Assembly (NCBI RefSeq): GCF_018320785.1 | Contig: NC_054867.1 | Location: 30,631,855-30,695,854, forward strand | Origin: Cheilinus undulatus | Taxonomy: Eukaryota; Chordata; Actinopteri; Labriformes; Labridae | Length of the DNA: 64,000 bases | Direction: 5' to 3' | Part shown: positions 48,236-60,200 of the stretch, one piece after another | Layout of the letters: the number at the start of each line of letters is the position of its first letter | Numbering within the stretch: the stretch's first letter is position 1 | Position numbers and translations under genes: made by a program | The notes under the pieces: generated by a model | Seen by the model: only the letters and a program-made list of their open reading frames with translations | Told to the model about the DNA's origin: nothing | Database searches by the model: none

Positions 48236-51200
48236 TTAGTTGTGGTTCTCACAGATCTGTGGGAACTCCTTGTAGATCTGCTGCACAATTAGCTTATCCA
48301 TCTGCTTCGCTGTAGCGCTTCCGTCCTCCTCTCCTGGATCTTCTTCCTCTCTGAGGATCCGTTGCAGCGCTCCCTGCAGATCAGACAGACGGTGCTGGTG
48401 TTCCAGGTAGTCTGTTGAGCGTATTATGGAGTGCATGAGGGACAGGTACTCCATTCGCAGCTTAAGAGGGAGAGGGAAAGAGATTATAATCAGACAAGGA
48501 GGCAAACTGTTGATAAGTCATTAAAACACTTGATCAACATTTGGAGGAATACACTTTCTACCATAAAGACAGCGGCCATTTCCCTCTCATGTCCTAGGAA
48601 GCATAGACTATAAGAGCACTGACTAATTCTCACTGATGTCAGCCATTTGTCTCTGAAGATACATGTTGAAGCCCTTCAGTGGAATTGCTGTCTCAGCTTA
48701 AATTTTGATGGATTAAACAACGGGCACAAAGGTCAGGTCGAGGCTGGCCTCAAGCCTCCAGGCAAACAGCTACAACACATTTGTCTCTGAGTCAACTTAG
48801 TCTGCCCCTACTTATGCAAATTTATGCACAACTATCATCCATCATATAATCCAACAGATTAAAAAATCAATTATTGACCGGTTTCTATCAATAGAAAAGC
48901 AACATATCTCAAAATAAATACATGTTTGTGCCAGGCTGTAAACATGTTTATTTCTGCTGATGAACATTTCAACATTATGTCTTTGATTGGCTTTTGATGT
49001 AAGTCTCAAGTGGACAAAAGAGGAACAGCAGTTTCCTACACTTGTGTTGAAAACAAAGCCATTTTTGAAAAAATGTAATTGTTAGTACCTTTCTCTTTTA
49101 ATGGTTTTATCTTCTTTATTGCTTTTCCTCTCTATACCTTTGTGATTATATGTATTAAATTTATTTCCTCTACATTTATAATGCTTATTTTATTTTGAGT
49201 TTTTTTTTCTCCTTAATTTACATTCTATTTTTTTGTTATTCTTCTTTTCTCATCACATTTTACTGTCTTTTATTGTTTTTCTCTCTTTTTGTTTCACTTT
49301 TAATTACTCACATCTTCTAAAAACATTTTCCTCTAGGTCTCCACCTATGTAGCTTGTTCCTGTGGAGCCTGGTTTCTATGTTTTTATGTTACCTATGATG
49401 ATGTCTACAGCGTCTTAGTTTGCACACATAGTATCTTAGGATGTCTGTGCTCTAATGATGCCCTCTTATATCTTAGTTTGCAATGTATCTCTCAGGATGG
49501 CTGGGATCTTGATATCTCATGATATTGCAAACTATTTGGATTCTGCTGATGTTCAGTGTCGTTTCTGTTGCCTTCTGTTTGGGTTTTGTTGCATTGTTCT
49601 CCTGTTTGCCTCTGCACATGTCAAAGCACTTTGTAAACCCTTGTTTTTAAAAGTGTTACATTAATAAGTTATCATTATTATTATTATTATTATTATCATT
49701 ATTATTATTTTCTAGTCTAGAGACTGGCACTCACTGGGAGGCTTAAACACTATTATAAAGGTCTGTTGCTGGATTCCAGCTCAAATTAATTAAAAATAAT
49801 AGTTTATTGACATTTGTTTTCATTTATTGTATTTAAAGGAAAAGCATCACATCTTATAGTAAAACACACATCCTGACAACAGGTGAGCTTCCTTTAGACA
49901 AAAGCTAATGCTAGCAGTTCAGAGCTACCATACCTCAGATGAAATTTACTTCAGCTATCAGGTCACTTATTTGTTCCAAGCTAACATTATGTTACCCATG
50001 AATTTAAGGTTATAGGAGGTTAGTAATGAAATACTTGAGTCATCTATTTGAGATAACATTATATTAGCCAGGACTTTCAGCTAAGACTAGGTTAGCTAGG
50101 AAGAATTTAATTTATTTATCTGAAGCTGACAACAGGTTAGCCAGGATAAAAGCTAACACTGGGTTAGCTGGGAAGTACTCCAGTTATTTATTTCAAATTG
50201 ACATGGTTGCCAGGATTAGGGCTAATATTAGGTTAGTTAGGTAGTACTGTGGTTATTCATTGGAGCTAATATTATGTTTGCAAGGAGTTTATCAGGTTAG
50301 CTGGGAGGTACTTCAGTTGTTTATTTGAAGCTAAAATATGTTAGCCAGGATTTAAACCAACATTAGGTAAGCGAGGAAATTTTCCATTACAGAACTGCTG
50401 TAAACTGCCGGTACAACGAATTTCCAGTTTTAGATTTAGAGGTAACATATCACCTCATTTGCATAGGTTATGTAGCTGATTTGTGAATTTAACTTTAGCT
50501 TGAGCTATGTTAGCTACATAGCTCTATCATCTACAGCTTACAGAGCTACATAAGCTATGCTTGCTGTGTAAGAGTGTTTTAATGGAGGATGAGCTTTCTT
50601 CCTGTTTGTAATCAGCTTTTGCAGGTCATGATTTTAACTTTTGGTGTCCCTACTTTTACCTTGACACTTACCCTAACCCATAATGGAAGTTTAATTCAAT
50701 TTTATTTTGAAAGTTTAAGCATGTATTTCCAATATACACAGTCTCAGATGAGCAGTCTGTGAGAGTGGCTGTCAGAGATGAATGGTCTGTAGCCAGACCC
50801 GTCTCAGTACTTTAACTACCTTGGTTATTTATTTGAAGCTAACATAATGCAAGCTGGAAGTACTCATTTGTACCAAACTAAAATTATGTTAGCTTGGACT
50901 TTAGAGTAGCTTTGCATTAACAAATAAGTACTTTTATTAGTTGTTACTACTTCAAATGACTTGTATAATAGAAAGGAATTTGCCTTTTCTTTTTGTATCA
51001 TGACAAACATACCAAATAGTCCTACTGGCTTTTCAGATACTGCTCTCTTATTGTATTATATTATGATGAGCGACTGGACGCTAGCATAAATAGACAATCA
51101 TAGCCAGTGGATTATCCAATGTTGTTTTCATTTGCAATATGGTCAGATTTTACTATTTGTTGTCATTAAGGTCCCAGATCGATTTGGAAGAGGATGATTG

Positions 51201-54200
51201 ATGGCAATGTTAAAAAACAAAATGTAAATCTTACAGACTAACAACCAGGATCACAGCTAGCAGTACAACAATCACCTCATATGATCTTGATACCAGCTTA
51301 AGCCTGAAAACAATCAGAAGTTGGATGGTACATTCAGGTCTTACCTTGTCTCCAGGTGAAAGGTCAGAAATTTGTCGGACAGCGATGTCAATCATCACCC
51401 TCATGTCAGTACTGTAGAAGATATCAGCAGTCTCTCTGCTGGCAAAAACATCCTGCAGGAACTTGAGTACAGAGTGCGGAGCAGGCGGGGTGTGTTTGAA
51501 CATACAAACCGGGTCGTCTGGAGAGGAGGTGGACAAAAAGTGAGCGATGAAATCAGTGGACAGAAAGAGTCAAAATCAGAAACATTGCAAATGTTGGTAT
51601 TTTACCCCCTCTATTAAGAAGCAACAGCACTTTCTCTGAAAGGATCTTGACATTTTTCTTCTTCAGTTCCTGCATGATAACATTGCTGCTGGGTGCTGCA
51701 GACACAGACATAAAATAATCTTTTAGCAAGACAATAGAAGCTCTTTTCGTAGATCACCAAACATCAGGATGCGACATTTCTTAACATGGAAGGAAAACAG
51801 CTATCACTGGCATTATTTATGCTTGTGTGCTTCCTGTTACAACAATCAAAATTCTTGATGAATATAGGGATGGTTGTCCTTACTTGTATGGTGCAAGTTG
51901 AAGGACAACAGGAGGTTTAGGAAGATGTCAGGGAGTTGCTCTGTGGGATCGGAGGGAAGCCCATCCTCCACCACATCCAGCAGAAACTGAACAAAGTCTG
52001 CATTCAAGTGTTCTGAAAAAAAGGTAGGGGAAGGATTATGTTTAATAAAGAAGACTTAATCCTAGTAATACATCTTTTAGTGCAAGTATGCCAAAGTTTA
52101 AGATCAGTTCAAGTATGAAAAACTGTTTTATAATCAATTCAAGTTAAGAAATAGCATTGCCATGGAGCCAATCAAGGCTTTTTTATCACTGTTAAAAATA
52201 ATCTACACCAAAGATTTTCTATAAAGACGTGAAATGTCCATTCTTTAACAGTTTGTAATATACTATTATCTTTATATATGACCTACCATAGTGATGATAT
52301 GGCACCTGTTCGCCCATTGAGAAGATCATTGTAAGTACCAAAGCGGTGTAGCACATTTTCTGGTGTTCTAAGAAAAGTAAAACAATATGAAGTACAATGT
52401 TAAGTTTAATAAGTGCAATATAAATAACAAACTTAGTAAAGAAAGTCACCTTGTATGTCAGTTTGCAGATCTCTGGCCAGCTCCATGGGAAGGATGGAGT
52501 TGAGGAAGGTGGAGATGAGGGCAGCATCCAGACTGCACATGGCACCGAACACTTTGAGCAGCAGCAGCCTAAGAGACACTCGATGTTCCTGCAGAGGCAC
52601 CCAGTTACAACATGTAAATACTAACTACAATGAACATCATCAACATGCAGGTTTGACTTTCACTGAGTCAATCCAGTCTTAATACTGTAGGAAAAATATC
52701 AAGCATAGTATTATTCAACAACTATGTGATTGAGCAACATTTAAAAGGGTCATTTATTAGAAACAAACTCCATAAAGATTGATCAAAATCACTTTTCCAT
52801 GATATAATATGACTTAATACTGTTTTTTTCTATAAATGAACTGGCCTGTAGTTCAAAGTGCATTGAAAAAAATAATTTCCTTATTATCATTTGCCTTACC
52901 ATCTGATAATATGAAACTAGCGACATCACATTTTCACTGTGGTCAGCTTTGCACATCCTCTTACACACCTCTGGATCAGCATCAGTCTGAGAACAAGAGA
53001 AAAAGAAAAACGCTTATAGTCATAACCAATGGTCTAATAACACCAAAGCTATGCAGCTTTATAATCTGTTGTGGTCCCTGAACACACCACAGGATTATAG
53101 ACCCCATAAAAATAAAACTCATCAGGACATCCCAGCCCTGATCTGACTTCTGGTTGGGACAAACTGCCAACAAAGAACATTTGGCAGCTTTAAGAGTTGA
53201 CAGATCCAGTCTTTGACCACACTGTTGGATTTGTAAAGTCGCCTGAGCCACTCTGATCCTATCAAACATGTCTGGAATTTACAGCATGACATCTGGACGG
53301 GTCTAGTGGACACATCACTGACTAAGCCCAAATACAAACTTTAAATATTACAAGAATAAGAAAAGCTTCTCCTTAAACATTCTTTACTATGAATATATAA
53401 AACATAAAACTCATGTTAGACCAGAAGAGCTCTTTCATTTTTACTACCCCATTTTTTGCCATTTCTTTCTTCAACTGTTAAAAACATTGCAGCTTTTGGT
53501 TCAAAAAGAGCTAAATTTAAAGCTCTGATATACAGTTTGATGTGTCCCAAAATAAGTTGTGACTTTGTCGACCTTCATTGAGAAAATAACAGGTCCTGTA
53601 GCCTTTTCTATATAAGAAATGTTGCAGGGGAGAAAGGTCAAACAATTTTGAAGTGAAAGTTTATTTATATAGCACAATCAAAATGACTACAGTTGCCTAA
53701 AGGGTTGTAAAAGCTTAAAATACATAAAGACTGGTTAAACTGAACTATAAGAGCACAATGGATAATGGTCAGATAGTTGTGTAATAATAATATCAAGGTG
53801 TCAAGTTTAACTTGAATTAAAAGTGAATACATCATACCAGTATTTTCAGCAGCTCCTCCAGGTAACAGGCGATCAGAGCGTGGTCTTCGTGTAACGCCCA
53901 GCTCCTCTGCTGGGAGTCGTCACGGTGACGGGCGAGGTCGCCAAAGATCACCTCCAGCCTTTGTTCATCGTGACAAACCTGACCCTGCGGCAGCGCTGCA
54001 CTCAAATCCTACAAGGACATAAAACATCATTATAGTCCTGTTCAAGCTGGCAGCAGTCCAGAGAAAAAAATATTTATGTGGAAATTTTCATAGCGATCAT
54101 TTTCATAAAATCAAAAATATCTGAATGTACTAAACACAATGACATAGAACAGTCGCAGGCTTCTTTAACCTTGCATGAATTATTTTTCTAAGGCAAAGCA

Positions 54201-57200
54201 TCAACAGTTAGCCAGATTACAACTACCGCCCACAGTGTGATACACCAAATATACTAGCAAAGAGTTGCTAATCTACACAGCCAGAGAATACAGAAGAAAA
54301 TGCGTTTTTTCTAGAAATGCCTTGTTTGAATGGGAATTTGTCGAGTCCAGTATTTGCTCTACCCATACCTCTACCCTGATTGGTTAGCTGCTAAATGCTT
54401 CACCATACGAGCAGACAGGCCAGTGGCTAACTTAGATTTTCTGCTTTTTCGGTCTAGGCCATTTATTCATTTAATCAACTTGGCCATCTTGTCTCTTGAC
54501 AGCTTTACAACTCTGAAAAGAGGTGTTGAAAAGTCTTAAAGGGGGGAAAAATAAAGACCACTTTAATCCATCAAATAGCTAACATTATAGGTAAAAGATG
54601 CAAGCAAACTTGGACTTCAAAGATGGGGGACAAATCAATATTGTTTCTTGACTTGAAAAGATCTTTTTCAAATTTTGAGTGATAATTGTATCCATTAACA
54701 ACATAACAGTTATTTATCAATGAGACTTTAAAGGACAATGCTGGTGCATGTGGCCTGTTCAAAGTGGGACATTTATGCCTGCTACACCTTGTCTGCAATA
54801 GGTAACGCACTGAAGTGGGTGGGGAGGGGCATTGTAACATCAAAGCTAGTGGGACAGTGCTCTGATTTTGTACATGCCCGGGATTCTGTGTATGTGAAGC
54901 TCCAACTTTGTGTTTATAACCAATGCCCCTCCTCATTTCATATTGCCATAAGGCAGTGTTTCCCAACCATTTGCCCTTGGAGCTCCCCCTACATGTACCT
55001 AAGAAAAGTGGCGCCCCCCTCCCCGAAAGAAAAAGTGACACACTGCCGCCTAAAATCAACAGATTTCAACTGTTTCACTGGAAAAAACTTTAACAGGCCT
55101 ATGCATGCTTTTTTTTAACCAAAAGACATTTGTATAAACAACTTAATACCTGCTTTATCACGGTTTTAGTCAATATTTGCAAATCTAATTTTGGCAGCCT
55201 CAGCAGACAAAGCCTCGCGCCCCCCTAAGATCTTTGGTGCCTCCCTAGGGGGTCCCGGACCCAGGTTGGGAACCAGTGCCATAAGGTACTGTGTCAAACT
55301 ACACAATGGAAAACCATTTTTGCACTGCTGCAGATTGCATGTTTCAGTACAAAGGCATAAGTGAAACTTCGATGCAACGTTGCTGCAGGTAGTAATCTGT
55401 AAATGGCTTGTGGTTGTGTGCAAACAGTATGTGTTAAAAATATATATACATTTTAAGACCAACAAAACTACAGTAAATTCAGAAAGTATTCAGACCCCCT
55501 TTGCTTTTTCTATTTTGTTATGTTGTAGCTTGATGCTGCAGTCATTTCGATGCATTTTTATACCCATTAATTTACTCTCAGTACCCCATCACAACAAAGT
55601 GACACCAGAATGTTTTTGGCTGTAGCATTGGGCTGCGACATAACAAAATTGAAAAAAAGTGAAGGGGGTCTGAATACTTTCTGAATGCACTGTAAGTTTC
55701 TAACATTTTAGTTTTTCTTCTCTGTATTATGTTTAGTATTTAATGGAGCGCACAGTAATCAGGCCTTCTGCTTAGATGAGCAGGGCCGCAGTGTGCACAG
55801 GTGCCACCACGTAAATAAAGACTGGAGCCAGAGGCTTTCAGCAACTACTGCTGGCGTTACATAACGCTCTACCCTCCATCAACAGCCTTACACCAGGAAG
55901 AAGAAGAAACAGAAATGCATGCCAGGAGAGAATCAGCAGTTAATTTTCAGTTCAGTTTGACACTGTAAAGCTTGCCTTCACAGGAAATGAGTGAGTGATA
56001 CTATGTTAGCTGTCCTCTTGGAGAAATGTCAGCTAAATGCAGACCGAGCTGAAACTCTAAACGACATCGGCATTCTCCTTTAGGCTGGCACAGCTCCAGG
56101 ATGCTGAATCCACATGGAGTAAGGTAAACATATCTGACCTTGCTCTCCACCAGGGAGACGAGGACCTGCTCCAGGGCAGAGGAGGCCTGAGGTAAAGCAG
56201 TCTGCAAGTGGCCCACCACCACGCCCACGGCTACACGTGACAGCTCGTAGCTCAGGCTCGTGTTCTTCCGTACCAGCTCGATCAGCTCGGCCCCAATGGT
56301 CATGGGAATTGGCTCAGAGGTAGTGGGGCTGCCAGGAGGGCTTTCAGCAACAGAAGGGGGGGCAACTGGCCATTCATTTTCCGGCTGGTCCTCCACAGCG
56401 GGTTGGGAGGGAGGCTGTGGAGCCAGGCTTTTCTTTGCAGGAGCTGGCTGAGGAGAGGAATCAGAGGGCACGTCTAGAGGCAGTGCCGAGGGCTTCACAC
56501 GGGATGGCACAGGAGGAGGAGGGGTGCTGGACACACTGGGCAAACTGACATCAGAAGAAACCAGGGAATGGGAGGAGCCAGACTCTGTAGTGGTGGTGCT
56601 GATTGAGAGAGAGGGAGCGGGGGACGGAGGGAGAGAAGACACTCTGGAGGGGGGCTCTGGCTCTAAGAAAGAGAGAGAGAGAGAGAGAGAGAGCTCCAGT
56701 TACAGAGAGGAGAGAGAGGAGGATGACCTGACTAAGAATAGAGTGTTTGTGAGGTGCAAAGCTGCAGCAGATAGCATCAGCAGCAAAAACACTAAACTGT
56801 GATAAAAACGTTGAACCTTTCAGTAAAGCCATAAACCTTGCTGAGCTCCCACCTGCACGTCGGCTGTTTCGCTGTTTCTCAGGAGGAGGGGGTGTGATAG
56901 GGGCCGCACGCCGAGGCTGAGGAGGCACCTTCAGGTCAAAACAGAGGAGGAGGCAAGCATTTAAATCTTCATGAGAGAGCATACTGATTATATTTTTGTA
57001 TATCTAGACCACTGCATTGGTTTTCACCTTCCTTTAACTTTTTCATGCATTCATTGAAAAAAATGCAGTGGTCTAGATATACAATGCAGATTTAAAAAAA
57101 CTTTATTGGGGTTGTTTGAAATGGTCCATAAATTGAAGTGTGTGTGAGTGTATTTTCTCTTTAAATGTTATTCCATATCTATTTTTGAATCAAGCTGCTT

Positions 57201-60200
57201 AAATGTCTGGTGTTCCAATGCAAACATCTTAATTGCAACGATGAGAAACTATGCACCATGATACCTTTCCATACTGTAAAATGCCATTTTATTACATCTA
57301 TTTATCATTCTTTCACTCCCAGTCACTGCACCACAGCCTTATTTGTGTCTGGAAATAGAGAACCAGTGTTAATATTGGCAGCTTTTTATAGTTAGGTCTC
57401 AGTCTTTAGCGTAAAAAGACTCACTTTTAGTTGCATTTTAGACATTTTTAAACTCTATAGTTTTGCCTAGTTTCAGTCGGCAAAAACACAAAAATATTCC
57501 AGTCCAGTATTACTCAAAACTCTTTTTACAAAACATTTTAGTCCTTACTATTGGAGTCAGAACATTTGATCTCTTTGAACAAAATTAATAAGCCAATTTG
57601 TGACAATAATAGAAATAGTAATCAGTCATATTTATGCACAATCAGTATTTCAATTCATCTAAAATTCATTAAGGCTAATGCAAGGTGGAGAAATATCATG
57701 GATCTTGATTGTTCAACAGCCCAGCACAAACATTTTAGTCTCCTTAACCAAAACTAAACACTCATTAGAGTTTTATCACCAAAGATCTGTTTACAGCTAA
57801 TCTGTGTCTCGTCTTCCTCACCAAAAAAAAAGGGAGTCCTCTTGACACTTGTAGTCATAGTTTTAGTCTTTGGCCACAACTGTTAATCGTTGAATTCAAG
57901 CGTTTCAATCAGATCTGTTGTCACAGGTGTATAAAATCGTGCTCCTAGCCATGCAGTCTCCATTTGCAAACATTTTTGATACAAGATGGGTCGTTCTGAA
58001 GAGCTCGGTGACTTCAAGCCTGGAATTGTGATGGATGTCACCTTTACAATGAGACTGTGAAATTTTGTCCCTGCTGGATACTCCATAGTCAACCGTTAGT
58101 GATATTATTAGAAAGTAGGGGTGTGACGAGACGCTTATCTCATGAGACGAGATGAGACGAGACAAGATTTTACACTTTTTTTTATCATTATTTTGGAAAA
58201 AAATATATGAGTGGAAAATATGTCCTTTATACGGCTGAAAGTCATAATTGCAAAGCATTCAGGTCTATTCAGAAATATTTAAACTAACTCCTCTTGTACT
58301 GAATAGGCTATCAGTGCTTACACACAGTTTATCTTGCCTAACTCTGACTCAAACTGTACATTTTAATGCTCTTCAAATCAGACCTTTCATTTCATCAGTC
58401 TGCCACATCTTTATTTTACTGCACTATGCACTCATTGCTTCAATAATAACAATAATTAAGCATTTATTGTCTTTTATTATCGTTTTGTGGTCTGTTTCTT
58501 TGATAGACAGTGAGAAGAGAAGACGACTGACAAGGCAGCGACTGAATCAAAGTTAGAAAGTCACAAATAGCCACACTATCAGCAAGTCTGCGCGCATACA
58601 CAAACTCATGGAGACTGCACAGGTTTCCAGCAGCAGTATTTAATCATTTCGAAAGGTTACGATGAACTTATTATGCATTTGCGGATCATGTATGGCCCCG
58701 AGTAGCGCTCACGGAGGAGGGGCAATGGAGCATGATATTAATTGGTCACTGATCAGCTCTGTTTCTTCATTAGCTGTCAAACCAACAATTTTAAATTGTC
58801 CAGGGAATCTTTGTGATCTTTTACAACTTCCAGCTAGGTATTGTTTTCTGTCAGGAGAGCTGCTGCTCCTGATGTCTGGGCAATATTGATCTTGCGAGAT
58901 AATTTTCAACTTAACAAGATATCTTGTGACGTTTTGATCTCGTCACAACCCTATTAGAAAGTGGAAGCGTTTAAGAACAACCTTAACATTCTGTTTTTTG
59001 GAGACAAACTAGCACATACATTTTTCTACCGTTTATCCTTATTCTAAGATACTACAGTTGCCACTACAGAGATTTTGTTTTATTGACTTATTTGTCTTAA
59101 GTTAATTTTCATTGTTTTATGTCAAATATATGATTTATTGTTGCTGCTGTAGATATGATAGGGATTTTTAAGCGTGTTTCATTCAAATCCCTTTACAAAG
59201 CTGTTAATTGCTATTTGTTTTATAAAATCATCATTCATGATACATGGCGAAAAAATGTAAAGTAGAAGAGCACTTCACAGCACTGAGAAAAAAGGATGTG
59301 AAAGTGTTTTGCATTACTATTTTGATCTTCATGTTTTGCATCTGTGATGGAATCAAACAATCATTATGTTTTTTTAGGTTTTTTGTTTTTTTTTATTTTA
59401 CTTCTTCTTTCTATCATGCTGTTTTTGTTTCTTTAATTATTATTTTCTTTTGCAGCAAGGAAAATCTAACAGTTGTATGATGTTACACACTCTGTGAATG
59501 TTTCGATGTAAAAAATGAAAGGAATAATATTGTAAATCATAAAAAGTGCTGCTCATATATGTATACATAAATACGGTTGGTAGATTTGTTGTGTTACAGG
59601 TTCATTAATGAGTCATAACTGCAAACCATGCAAATTGTATGGATATTGCACCATCCAAGATTAAAGATAGACTTGTTTTTGAAGAGAAGATCAAGAAAGA
59701 GACCATCCTGAATATTTGAATCATGGGAAATATGTGGGTGTAATACCTGGTAAAAGCCCTGTTCTCCCTGCATATTGTCCATGCTTCCTGATAGTGGCAC
59801 GCCCCCCTGTCGCCCATAATCTCGGTTAAGACCGTTGGGTGGAGGAGGAGTCTGACTGAGAGATATTTCACTGCTGGAAGATGGGATGCCTTGTTTGTGA
59901 CTTGCAGACGAGGAACTCCGTCGTGACAGAGTCTCCTTTCTGTGATGGATCAACTTTCTACAACAAAGAGGAATGTGGAGAATTATATGCAGCACAGCTG
60001 CAGAACATTTTCTCGATGTCATGATCTGCTTTTGTACTCACTGAAGAACATCTCTCTGCTCCAGATTGTATTTGCCTCCATTTTTTAAGGCCACATTATG
60101 GATTCCTTCGATAGCTCTGTCTATGGACTGCAGCACCTCGTCCTGCTCTGGAGCCTGGGACAAAAACAGACACAAAAAAGAAAAACTGAAGTGATTAAAT

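Larger units (their letters stand above)
48461..51344 (-). other. nckipsd: nckipsd last intron, repeat-rich
   Basis: 2.9 kb with a (TTA)n tract at about 49672-49709, a degenerate GCTAA-rich minisatellite at about 49900-50400 and, at about 50590-50805, sequence related to one end of the long-TIR element at 30924. No coding exon recognised. Confidence 0.65.

Noticed and set aside
54571-55118. 162- and 126-codon frames overlapping in opposite directions
   Set aside because: Both run across the boundary of the hAT-type insertion at 54954, so they are chance frames made by the insertion.
56524-56802. 92-codon plus-strand frame rich in Glu/Arg
   Set aside because: It is the antisense of nckipsd exon 5 and the (GA)n array.
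58248-58556. 102-codon frame inside the 838-bp hAT-type element as a transposase
   Set aside because: No BED finger, RNase-H-like or dimerization motifs; composition is that of AT-rich spacer.
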